Origin: CAINEC01 sp046073825
GTDB taxonomy: Bacteria; Bacteroidota; Bacteroidia; AKYH767-A; OLB10
NCBI GenBank assembly: GCA_046073825.1
Contig: JBJTMY010000063.1
Span: 1 to 64,000, forward strand
Length of the DNA: 64,000 bases
Reading direction: 5' to 3'
Shown in pieces: positions 43,526 to 53,000 of the stretch. Each line of letters starts with the position of its first letter. Position 1 is the stretch's first letter. Under the pieces are notes generated by a model. The model was not told the DNA's origin and did no database searches. It was given only the letters and a program-made list of their open reading frames with translations. Position numbers and translations under genes: made by a program.

Positions 43526-44761
43526 TTAATAGTGACAACGTGCGCACTCTAAACCACCAATTTTATCAACAGTAAGTTTAGCATCAGGACCTAACTTTTG
43601 TTTTAACTTTTCGTGTAACTCCGTATAGTATCCATTACCATCCATTTTCACTTCTGTTTGGCGGTGACAGTTAATGCACCATCCCATTGTTAATGGAGAT
43701 GCCTGCTTCATCACTTCCATGTTTTGAACTTCTCCATGACAAGTTTGGCATTCTACCTTTCCTACTTTCACGTGTTGAGCGTGATTAAAGTAAGCTAAAT
43801 CTGGTAGATTGTGAATTCTAACCCACTGAATTGGTTGTGTTTTTCCAGTATATACCTGCTTGTCTTTATCCCAACCCACTGCCTTGTAAATCTTAGCAAT
43901 TTCTTCTGTACCATATTTAGGTCCTTGTTGAACATACTTATGACAGTTCATACAAACCATTGGAGAAGGAATATTTGCATTCTTTGATTTTTCAGCACCT
44001 GAGTGGCAATAACGACAATCGATTTTATTTTGCGTTACGTGCAATGCATGAGAAAATTTAATTGGTTGATCTGGCTGATAACCTTCTTGAACGCCAATAC
44101 CTTTTAATGCATACCATCCTTTTACGCTACCAACAACTACTAAAAATAAAATAATGACTGCAATTAACTTTTTATGTTCGCGAACCCATGCTTTTCCTTT
44201 GTATATTGGAGGCTCAGGCAAGCCCTCACGCTGACGAACAACTCTTTCAAGTCCTTTCTTAGCGCTATTTAAAATAAAGTACAAAGCGATTAAGCCGATA
44301 GTCACTAACAATAGTACAGTTGGACTACTATCGTCTTGACCTTCTTCCCCTGGAGTTGCACCCGGAGCCGCTGTTCCTGGAGCTGCTGCCGCAGGAGCTT
44401 TTTCGCTTTCCGCTTTAATGTAAGCGATTACCGATTTGATTTCGTCTTCAGAAAGGTTGAATGCTGGCATTGCAATCTTATTATTCTCCTCGAATAATTT
44501 GTTTGCATCTGCATCGCCTGATTTAATGAAGGCGCTGGAATTTTTAATCCACTTAAGCAACCATTCTTCGCTTCTGCGTTGATGAACATTTTTCAATCCC
44601 GGCCCTACAACCTTATTGTCACCCACCACATGGCAGGAGGTACAATTAGCTTTAAAGATTGCTTCACCATTTGGCTGAGCAGATGCCTGAGATAGAGAAA
44701 TTACGTTCAGGAACAACGCGAACATTGTGATTGTCAAATACCTGGATACGTAACGAGACAT
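43526..44761 (-). CDS. actA: Alternative complex III multihaem cytochrome ActA, with extra cytochrome c domain
   Basis: 411 residues from the ATG at 44761 (a frame to 44818 runs past the promoter region). Signal peptide to ASA-Q about 28. A mono-haem cytochrome c domain (CTSCH, 40-44) comes first, then a Pro/Ala/Gly-rich linker, two hydrophobic helices and a pentahaem domain: CRYCH, CMNCH, CQTCH, CINCH and a final CARCHY at the very C-terminus. That is six haem sites, against five in the classical subunit. First gene of the act-cox operon, with a good promoter 76 nt upstream. Confidence 0.95.
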   Translation of the reverse strand: MSRYVSRYLTITMFALFLNVISLSQASAQPNGEAIFKANCTSCHVVGDNKVVGPGLKNVHQRRSEEWLLKWIKNSSAFIKSGDADANKLFEENNKIAMPAFNLSEDEIKSVIAYIKAESEKAPAAAAPGTAAPGATPGEEGQDDSSPTVLLLVTIGLIALYFILNSAKKGLERVVRQREGLPEPPIYKGKAWVREHKKLIAVIILFLVVVGSVKGWYALKGIGVQEGYQPDQPIKFSHALHVTQNKIDCRYCHSGAEKSKNANIPSPMVCMNCHKYVQQGPKYGTEEIAKIYKAVGWDKDKQVYTGKTQPIQWVRIHNLPDLAYFNHAQHVKVGKVECQTCHGEVQNMEVMKQASPLTMGWCINCHRQTEVKMDGNGYYTELHEKLKQKLGPDAKLTVDKIGGLECARCHY

Positions 44762-44837
44762 ATGAAGTCGTTTAAATTGTTTAAATTTTAGTTCTGAATT
44801 TTTACCGAAATACGACAAAAACCCAATTTTTTCGCTG

Positions 44838-44868
44838 CGAATTTAACACAATCTGCGTATTTCTCGAA
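44838..44868 (-). promoter_or_regulatory. Promoter of the act-cox operon
   Basis: On the minus strand: TTCG (44865-44868), 19 nt, TAAATTCG (44838-44845), followed by CAG. Spacing and sequence fit the Bacteroidota -33/-7 promoter with T-to-C changes in both boxes. The actA start is 76 nt downstream, so the leader is about 70 nt. Confidence 0.6.
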
Positions 44869-44948
44869 AAAAAATGAAACATTTTATAAATTTAAAATCT
44901 GTCTAATTTGTTAATAAGCGTCAATTTTGAATTTAAACTAGGGTTAAT

Positions 44949-44979
44949 CTTGAACATTGTGGCTGATTACCTATTTTTG
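44949..44979 (+). promoter_or_regulatory. Promoter of the SPOR/TonB-C gene
   Basis: CTTG (44949-44952), 19 nt, TATTTTTG (44972-44979), ending 4 nt before the ATG at 44984. The transcript would be almost leaderless. Confidence 0.5.
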
Positions 44980-44983
44980 AAAA

Positions 44984-45739
44984 ATGAATTTACTAAGGAA
45001 AACCAACTTATTGTTTGTTATTTTTATTGGACTTTCAGGATTTTTGAATGCTCAAAATCAAAATATTAGTCCATCAAATGAAGAACTAATAACCGATTTA
45101 GTGGAAAGACACAAAAAGGTTGGTTTATTGAAACAAACGACACCGGGGTATCGGATTCAACTTTATTTTGGATCAGAAAGATCAAAAGCTAATGAAATAA
45201 AAACCGACTTTTCAAATAATTTCTCCAACACCCCATCCTATTTGTTGTATCAACAGCCCAACTTCAAAGTTCGTGTTGGTGACTTTAAAACTCGCATGGA
45301 AGCATTTGCATTTTTGGAGAGCCTCAAAGAGTTTTACAGCACTTCATTTATTGTGCCTGACGACATTAAGCTCCCAAAACGTGAATTGTATAATAGTGGC
45401 AGCGGTTATCTGGGTTCTCAAGGGGTGGTACCTCGTAATTATGAGGATAAAAACAAGATTGCTGCGAATCTAACGGGGAGGAATATCCGAATTTTACCTC
45501 CATTAAATTTACCTGTTCAAGAAGAAGGAAAAGTGGTTCTCGAAATATCGGTAGATTCAAAAGGAAATGTTGTAATGGCAGAAGGTCCGGCAAGAGGTTC
45601 AACTACTACCAGCACTGCACTTTTGAAATTAGCGAAAGAAGCTGCATTTAAAACAAAATTTACTGAGATAGAAGTTTCTTCCGATAGCGAAGTGAATTTT
45701 CAAAAAGGGACCTTATCAATCACCTTCCACATAGAATAA
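44984..45739 (+). CDS. SPOR-domain/TonB C-terminal domain fusion
   Basis: 251 residues. Signal peptide LLFVIFIGLSGFLNA. Residues about 50-115 fit a SPOR peptidoglycan-binding domain (GYRIQLYFGSERSKAN ... FKVRVGDFKTRMEAFAFLESL). Residues about 155-251 resemble a TonB C-terminal domain (LPVQEEGKVVLEISVDSKGN). No membrane anchor after the signal, so periplasmic. Divergent from actA with 222 nt between starts; its stop abuts that of the DUF421 gene. The pairing suggests anchoring to peptidoglycan, perhaps near a division site or an outer-membrane partner; function unproven. Confidence 0.75.
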   Translation: MNLLRKTNLLFVIFIGLSGFLNAQNQNISPSNEELITDLVERHKKVGLLKQTTPGYRIQLYFGSERSKANEIKTDFSNNFSNTPSYLLYQQPNFKVRVGDFKTRMEAFAFLESLKEFYSTSFIVPDDIKLPKRELYNSGSGYLGSQGVVPRNYEDKNKIAANLTGRNIRILPPLNLPVQEEGKVVLEISVDSKGNVVMAEGPARGSTTTSTALLKLAKEAAFKTKFTEIEVSSDSEVNFQKGTLSITFHIE

Positions 45740-46243
45740 TTATTGCTTATGAATAATTTTATGCGGGCGTTTTTTTCGGGTTTGATGATGATAGTTACTA
45801 GATAAAATAGAGATATTTCCATCAGCTTCCAATATGGCAAGATTTACTTTTTCAATTGAGTCAACACCATGTTCACGTACAGCGGCCATCAATTCATCCT
45901 CCGTAAGCATCACTTTTTCTAAATGTTTTTTAATGATCTTTCCATTATGTACTAACATAACTGGTTCTCCCTGAAGAAAAGTGGTCAACGCTTTTGATTT
46001 AAACGTGATTCGCTTCAGCATATAATTTAACAGAAACAAACTTAGTGCAGCAGTCAAGCCTCCATTTAAAGAGGTACTCGGACCTACCATTGCATTTTGT
46101 ACAGAGTTACTTATTAATAAAATAAACACCAAATCAGTAACACTCAATTGAGCTAATTCCGTTTTACCAAACAATCGAATAGCGATTACAATAAATAGAT
46201 AAACTGCTATTGATCGTAAAATAATTTCTACATATTCATTCAT
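45740..46243 (-). CDS. DUF421 (YetF-like) membrane protein
   Basis: 167 residues: three membrane helices (LRSIAVYLFIVIAIRLFGK ... LVFILLISNSVQNAMVGP) and a small soluble domain with QGEPVMLVHNGKIIKK and EDELMAAVREHGVDSIEKV, the DUF421/YetF signature. Function unknown; YetF-like proteins in spore formers are linked to sporulation, which does not apply here. Confidence 0.9.
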   Translation of the reverse strand: MNEYVEIILRSIAVYLFIVIAIRLFGKTELAQLSVTDLVFILLISNSVQNAMVGPSTSLNGGLTAALSLFLLNYMLKRITFKSKALTTFLQGEPVMLVHNGKIIKKHLEKVMLTEDELMAAVREHGVDSIEKVNLAILEADGNISILSSNYHHQTRKKRPHKIIHKQ

Positions 46244-46248
46244 CCCTC

Positions 46249-46256
46249 AAATGTAA
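46249..46256 (-). promoter_or_regulatory. -7 box of the DUF421 gene (TACATTTG)
   Basis: TACATTTG on the minus strand, 5 nt before the ATG at 46243; same sequence as the box of the hypothetical gene at 7627. Confidence 0.4.
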
Positions 46257-46288
46257 AACTTATTATCCAATCAATTGTTTTCAGTTTC

Positions 46289-47782
46289 ATGAGTTCAGTA
46301 AGTATTGTCTTCCCCCATCAGTTATTTCAAAATCATCCAGCACTTGATAAAAGCAGATTAGTCTTTCTTCTTGAAGAAGAGTTGTTTTTTAAGCAATATC
46401 ATTTTCACAAATCAAAGATTGCTTACCATCGAGCGACTATGAAGTGGTATTTTGAATTTCTAATCAGTCAGGGATACAAAGTAAAATACCTTGATTCCAT
46501 AGATGAAGCCTCTAAACTAGAAAACGTATTTTCCAGTTTATTTGATGCAGGCGTTAAAGAAGTTTACCTATCAGAAGTGAATGATTATTTATTAAAACGA
46601 AGAGTTAATCGCTATTCAAAAAAATATCAAATCAAGATTAATTGGTGTGAAAATCCGAACTATATTCTATCTACATCAGCAACGCAAAAATATTTGAAAG
46701 AAAAGAAGAAGTTTTTCTTAACTGATTTTTACATTCACTTTCGCAAAGAGTTCCATGTATTATTTGAAAACAATCAGCCTCTTGGTGGCAAATGGACATT
46801 CGATACTGAGAACAGAAAAAAAATGCCAGAAGGGACTATCGTATACGGATTACCGAAAATAACAAACAACGATATTATTGAAGAAGCAATATCCTACACG
46901 CAAAAACATTTTCAAAATAACCCAGGAGAAACACCATCCATACTTTTTCCGATCACTTTTGATGATAGCAAAAAATGGTTAGATCAATTTATTGAACAAC
47001 GTTTAAATAATTTCGGTGTATATCAAGATGCCATGGTGGAGGGTTCGTCCTTTCTATTTCACAGTGTATTAACACCAATGCTAAACATTGGATTAATTAA
47101 TCCTGACTTTATAATCGATGAAACTATCGCTGCTTATCACAAGAAAGAATTACCTCTAAATTCGGTGGAAGGATTTATTCGTCAGGTTTTTGGATGGCGA
47201 GAATTTATTAAAGTTGTTTATGAAGAAAAAGGTGTCTTTCAACGAAAGAAAAATCATTTTCAGCATTCTCGTAAAATCCCTTCTTCCTTTTATAATGGAA
47301 CCACTGGGATTAATCCTGTTGACGATGTGATTCGTAAAACGCTTAATCATGGTTATGCGCATCACATTGAACGATTAATGATAATTGGCAACTTTATGTT
47401 ATTATGTGAGTTTGATCCGGATGAAGTATATCGTTGGTTTATGGAATTATTTATAGATGCTTATGATTGGGTGATGGTTCCTAATGTATATGGAATGAGC
47501 CAGTATGCCGACGGAGGGATTATGAGTACGAAGCCTTACATATCAGGTTCGAATTACCTTCTTAAAATGAGTAATTACAAGAAAGGCGCATGGTGTGAAA
47601 TATGGGACTCGCTATATTGGTTATTTATCATCAAGCACAAAAATTCCTTTGCAAAAAATCCGCGAATGTCCATGATGGTTAGTTTAGCTAATAAATTACC
47701 GGAAGAAAAAATAAATCACTATCAAAATACAGCAAACAACTGGTTTAAATTAATAGAAGAAAAAGAAAGGGCTGCATTATAA
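46289..47782 (+). CDS. Cryptochrome/photolyase-related protein (PhrB/FeS-BCP family)
   Basis: 497 residues. N-terminal alpha/beta domain (SIVFPHQLFQNHPALD) and C-terminal helical FAD domain with EGFIRQVFGWREFIK, YAHHIERLMIIGNFMLL, YDWVMVPNVYGMSQYADGG. Family members repair (6-4) photoproducts or act as light sensors. Bacterial (6-4) enzymes of this group bind a 4Fe-4S cluster with four cysteines; here only Cys373 (LLCEF) and Cys436 (GAWCEIW) are at the expected places, the CxxC pair being absent and the loop shortened. The cluster is therefore probably lost. The 3' end lies inside a bidirectional terminator. Confidence 0.9.
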   Translation: MSSVSIVFPHQLFQNHPALDKSRLVFLLEEELFFKQYHFHKSKIAYHRATMKWYFEFLISQGYKVKYLDSIDEASKLENVFSSLFDAGVKEVYLSEVNDYLLKRRVNRYSKKYQIKINWCENPNYILSTSATQKYLKEKKKFFLTDFYIHFRKEFHVLFENNQPLGGKWTFDTENRKKMPEGTIVYGLPKITNNDIIEEAISYTQKHFQNNPGETPSILFPITFDDSKKWLDQFIEQRLNNFGVYQDAMVEGSSFLFHSVLTPMLNIGLINPDFIIDETIAAYHKKELPLNSVEGFIRQVFGWREFIKVVYEEKGVFQRKKNHFQHSRKIPSSFYNGTTGINPVDDVIRKTLNHGYAHHIERLMIIGNFMLLCEFDPDEVYRWFMELFIDAYDWVMVPNVYGMSQYADGGIMSTKPYISGSNYLLKMSNYKKGAWCEIWDSLYWLFIIKHKNSFAKNPRMSMMVSLANKLPEEKINHYQNTANNWFKLIEEKERAAL

Positions 47783-47797
47783 TCTGCAGCCCTTTCT
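47764..47797. terminator. Bidirectional terminator overlapping the photolyase stop
   Basis: A perfect 13-bp stem AGAAAGGGCTGCA/TGCAGCCCTTTCT with an 8-nt loop containing the TAA stop at 47780-47782. A-rich flank on the left gives a U-tract for the leftward S46 peptidase transcript; the rightward flank is weaker. Confidence 0.85.
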
Positions 47798-47812
47798 GTA
47801 AATGAAATTTAT

Positions 47813-49984
47813 TTATTTAATAATCTTCATTTCGTTTAATAAATGACCTGCTCCACCAAACTTATCCATAATGAATAATGTATAACGAATATCTACGCAG
47901 ATAGTTCTTTGCAAGTTAGCATCGAAGCCAAAATCGCTAGCAATTGCCTCCCAGTTACCATCGAATGCAGTCCCAATTAATTCACCTTTGCCATTAATTA
48001 CAGGAGAACCTGAGTTACCACCTGTGATATCATTATCAGTTAGGAAACAAGTATGTAGCTCACCATCCTTATCAGCATATTGTCCAAAGTCTTTTGCCTT
48101 CAACATTTCGATTAATTTTTTCGGCGCATCAAATTCAATATCGCCAGGAGTGTATTTTTCTAAAATACCTTTTGATGTTGTAAATTCTTTATAGAATACA
48201 GCGTCCTTTGCGTTATACGGTAATACGCGACCGTAAGTAAGACGCATGGTACCATTTGCATCCGGAGAGTATAATTTATTACCATCCATTTCTAACATAG
48301 CAGCCTGGAACAAACGATTTGCACGACCTAATTTATTGTTGATATCCATAGTTATAGGACGCATATCAACATTCATTTTATTTAAATAAGCGTTAGTGAT
48401 TACATAAATCATGTCCTTATTCATTTTCTTTAATGAAGGAGAAGATAAGAAGGCGATCATTTTATCTTTCGACGTTAAAAATGATTTAGTATATAAATCA
48501 GACGCCATTTTCGAATAATCCTTATTGTATTTCACAGATAGATCCACTAATTCTTTTGGAAGATTTGCATGATCCAAATCTTCTGTTAAATGCATTAGCA
48601 CAGTTGCCAATACTTTTACTTCAATTGGATCGAAATACTCTTTATATTGTTCGTCCAATTCTTTTTTCATTTCTTCTGATAGCTTTTTCGCTTCTTCTGC
48701 CTTTGTTTTATCCTTCAACAGCGCTTCAAGTTTCGACATTCCCATTGCAAAAACCATAGGTTGAGAATTACTAATTCCATCCTGCAAGTAAACGCCATAC
48801 ATGCCATACTTATCTAATTGTGTATAGGCCTGATTATACAAGTCGAACATTTCATTATATGCAGCACCTTTATTATTTGCTTTTATCCAAGCAGCCAATT
48901 TTTCTTCTTCTGCTTTTCTTCTTTCATATAAATGTTGTTGAGGTAATGCATTCGCCTCTCCCATATATTTTTTCCAGTAATTACTTAACCCAGCAAATTT
49001 ATCTGCATACATTAACTTGATTTTTGGATCAGCGTGCATAAACTCTTCATAAACATCCAATACATCACGACGAACTTTCACGCGCATTGGGCGTTCTTTT
49101 GAAGAATAATATTGTATTCCTTTGCTATAAGTATAGCGTTGAGTTCTTCCAGGATAACCCATAATCATTGCAAAGTCTTCTGGATTTTTTCCTTGTAAGT
49201 TAACAGGGAAGAAATGTTGAGGACTATAGGGCTTGTTACTTGCATTAAAATCTGCAGGTTTATTTTCAGCATTTACATAAATACGAAACATACTAAAGTC
49301 GCAAGTATGACGAGGCCACACCCAATTATCTGTTTCTCCTCCAAACTTTCCAATATTTTCCGGCGGAGTACCTACTAGGCGAATATCTTTATAAACTACA
49401 TAATACATTGCAAGGAATTTGTTTCCAGCATAAAACGGAACAACATCTACAACATAATTATCTTTATCAGCGCCAAGACCATCTTTTAATGAAGCGGAAA
49501 GGCTCTTTAATTTTTCAGCTACTGCTTTTGTGCGAGCTGTCTCATCCATATTCATGCTAATACTGTCTAACACCTTCGAAGTAACGTCTTCCACTTTAGC
49601 AAGCAAACCGATATTGAAATTTGCTTTTCTTTCTTCGCTTTTATTTTTTGCCCAAAAACCATTGGCAAGAATATTATCTTCGTTGGTACTTAGCTCTTGA
49701 ATTGCACCATAACCGCAATGGTGGTTAGTTAAGAACAATCCTTCACTGCTAATGATTTCTCCTGTACAAAACATTCTATTTTGCTTCGTCATCAAACGAA
49801 CTACGGCATCTTTTGCACACGCTTTATTGATATTATAAATATCATCGGCAGATAATTTTAATCCGCGAGCTTGCATGCTATCCTGCAACTGTTGAATCAT
49901 AATTAAAGGCCACATACCTTCGTCAGCACGCAACTGACCAGCTAAAATCACAAACCCAATAAAGAGTACTGCTATCTTTTTCAT
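47813..49984 (-). CDS. S46 family dipeptidyl peptidase, DPP7-like
   Basis: 723 residues, the usual length. Signal peptide to about 20. Chymotrypsin-like S46 peptidase: His89 in LTNHHCGYG, Asp in PRHTCDFSMFRIY (normally HTGDF), catalytic Ser in GNSGSPV. Such enzymes cut dipeptides from the N-terminus of oligopeptides in the periplasm. Eighteen residues after the serine is Gly in AFDGNWE; in DPP11 that site is Arg (acidic P1) and in DPP7 Gly (hydrophobic P1), so DPP7-like specificity is expected. 21 nt after the PNGase F-like gene, same strand. Confidence 0.93.
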   Translation of the reverse strand: MKKIAVLFIGFVILAGQLRADEGMWPLIMIQQLQDSMQARGLKLSADDIYNINKACAKDAVVRLMTKQNRMFCTGEIISSEGLFLTNHHCGYGAIQELSTNEDNILANGFWAKNKSEERKANFNIGLLAKVEDVTSKVLDSISMNMDETARTKAVAEKLKSLSASLKDGLGADKDNYVVDVVPFYAGNKFLAMYYVVYKDIRLVGTPPENIGKFGGETDNWVWPRHTCDFSMFRIYVNAENKPADFNASNKPYSPQHFFPVNLQGKNPEDFAMIMGYPGRTQRYTYSKGIQYYSSKERPMRVKVRRDVLDVYEEFMHADPKIKLMYADKFAGLSNYWKKYMGEANALPQQHLYERRKAEEEKLAAWIKANNKGAAYNEMFDLYNQAYTQLDKYGMYGVYLQDGISNSQPMVFAMGMSKLEALLKDKTKAEEAKKLSEEMKKELDEQYKEYFDPIEVKVLATVLMHLTEDLDHANLPKELVDLSVKYNKDYSKMASDLYTKSFLTSKDKMIAFLSSPSLKKMNKDMIYVITNAYLNKMNVDMRPITMDINNKLGRANRLFQAAMLEMDGNKLYSPDANGTMRLTYGRVLPYNAKDAVFYKEFTTSKGILEKYTPGDIEFDAPKKLIEMLKAKDFGQYADKDGELHTCFLTDNDITGGNSGSPVINGKGELIGTAFDGNWEAIASDFGFDANLQRTICVDIRYTLFIMDKFGGAGHLLNEMKIIK

Positions 49985-50005
49985 ACTTTTTTAATTTTAT
50001 TTATT

Positions 50006-53000
50006 CTATTTTCTAATGATTAATTTTTTTGTCATTTGTTGGTTTCCTGATATCAAACGAACGAAATAAACGCCATTGCTATAATCAGACATGTCCACTA
50101 CTCTATTACCTGCGGTTACATTTTCATCTTTTGTAGAGTAAATAGTTTTACCCATTAAATCTAATATCTCAATGGAAGCATCGGTACGATTTGTTAAATT
50201 ATAATCGATATACACCATTGATTCAGCAGGATTCGGATAGACATTAAGGTTAGTAGTGTTCGTTAAAATAAATTCATCTTGACCCGTAGCAATGCCCACG
50301 GTAAATTGCTTGTAAACTTGTCCACCAAAATCAGAATTGAAATTATACATTACATTACCCATCGTATTTTTAAATCTCACATATCCATTACCCTGTGCAG
50401 TATTTGCCCACCACGCTAAACCATCTTCACCAGCGTCTAACAACTCGAAGCGATAGCAGCCATTAGGTAGGTTCAGTGTATCGATATAATAAGTATTTGC
50501 TGAAAGATTATTTCTTGATAAAATCACATTTCCATTTTCATCTTTCACGGTATAACTATTTTCGGAAGGAGCGCTATTTGTTTTTAGCTCAATAACAAAA
50601 ACAGGAGGAGTAGCACTTGGATAAACAAAATTAGTTCGCATTGTATCATTGTAAGCGTACTGGTCTTGCGTACCGTTTGGATTACTCACATAAGCATAAA
50701 ACTTGGTTGCCCCTCCAATCCAATTAAAGTTGGGTAACGTTAATGTAGCGGACTGCATAAACGGCAAAGAGCCTGTCCAATTATAAACAGTTGGTGTTGC
50801 ACCTTGCAGTCCGTAGGTAATTGTAGCAGAAGTAAGGGTTGCAGACCCTGTATTTTTTATTTTAATAATTGGTGAAGAGCAAACTGGATTTTTACGCAAC
50901 CACATTTGATTGGTAGTTGGTGCAAGAATATCATCAATAGCAACATCATTTGTAAAATTAGGGGCGCTATAACTTACTAATTGATCTTCGATTTGATAAT
51001 AATCCCAACCAGAAGTTTGTGTATAAGCTTGCACATCATGATCTAAAGTAAATGAAGTTCCTGGGGTGATATAATCAGAGATTTCCCAATCATACGTCCA
51101 CACTTCTGCTCCCGGGCACCAATTAGAACGATCGTAAACCCAAGTACCTCCTTGCGGATATAACGGATTATAATCACAGTTATCTCTCCATACTAATTTT
51201 GAATAACGGTTTACTCCATTCACTTTATAGTAATGGCTTTTCGGGCAAAATTCAGCGCAATTACTTGGTGTATCCATTCCGTGTCCTGTTACACGTGATT
51301 TCCAGCGAGCGTTTGCGGCGTTTGGTTCTAAATTAACAGTTAAGGCTTGAAGATGATTGTCGATTGGATCACTTGCTACACCGTAATTAAAATTACCATT
51401 CCAAAGATTACGAATTCCTAGCACATTACGGGGAGGAGTTCCTTCTATGAACAAGAATTTAACATCCAATAATTCCTGCCAGTTACCTGCCGACATATCC
51501 ACGCTATCATGCAATAGTGTTCGGTAATCACTCACGTCGAATGTCCATGTCCACCCACTTCCTAAACTTAAACTATTGCCATAAGGAGTAATGTAACGTG
51601 ACAACTCATAACGGATAAGATTAGGTGCATACGTATAGTATGTATATACTGCTTGATTAATAGTTCCATCCGCAGGGGTTAATGTAGAATCAATCATTTG
51701 CCCTTGGGATGTATAAATATAATTAGTGTAAGAAAGTGGCCAAACAGTCATTGTATCAGTAGCTACACCAATATTATTAATTGTATCAAGATAAGAAACA
51801 ATTTGAGAAGGGGGATTCATTACCGAATCCAAAACAAAAATTGAATCTAACTGCGACGCATATACGCCTTGTTCAAATTTAATGTTTGGTCTTAAATTAG
51901 TTTCTGTCCAAGCATAATTAATTTCGGTTGTTGACTTCAAAGGATTATCGGCACCAAGATTTAATGAAGCAGGTCCATGGTTCATCGGGGAACCATCAGC
52001 AGCAGTAAAATAATTCCCATCATCAAAATTATAATAAGCAACAAGGTTATTATAATAAGGGTGACCAGCATCGATACGCTTATTCATATATTGTTGAATA
52101 GTAGCTTGAGGCAAATCAATATTAAACACAGCAAATTCATCAATACGTCCTTCATACGACATAGATCCACTCCAATTCCCTTTTCCAATACGAAACTTAT
52201 TGATACCCGCCATCAATTTAGGTTTAGCTCCACTACTAAAGAAAGGAGCACCATTCAAAAATATCTTCATGATCCCTGTTGAACAGTTCTTAGTGAATGT
52301 CCAATAGTTCCACTGTCCTTTTATTTGCGCAGCGGTAGCCGCTTTCGAAACTCTATCGTAAGCAGTTCCATCCGTTCCTGCATCCCAGTACACTTTTGAG
52401 TCAGACCAAGGAGTATGAGAATTCAGAACACGATTACCTAAAGAATCGACTGCTTCGAAAGTAGTTCCATTCATTGGTTGAAAAACAGCATCTCCGTAAG
52501 CCCAAAACGCAACCGTTACAAAAGAATCGATGGCAGCAACATCTGAATTCACTGGCACCTCAACATACGATTGGTAATGTGTTTTTAATGTTCGATCGTT
52601 GGAAGCATTAGTAACTCCCGACTTATAAGTTGTTGTATTTGATTGAACTACATTATTTACACCTGTAGTTGCATTATCGAAATCAATTTCGATAATCACA
52701 TTTGAGACACCATCCCAATAAAATGAATTTGTTAATTGAATACTTTTCCATCCAGCGGTAATCGGAGCGAAATCATGTCCTTTGCTATAAACAGTAGTAA
52801 AGCCCGTTGAAGAAGTTGTAGCAGCAGTAAGCGTATCTGCTGTAACCATTTTCATACGAATCGTTAATTTATTAAAAGGAGAACCTACATTTTGTAAATA
52901 AAAATTAAGTCCTGTAATATCTCCTGCACCCATACCCGCAGCCGTTAGTTCTGATGCGCGCCATAAATATTGCGATTTCGAAAGGTTATTAGCAGTACCG

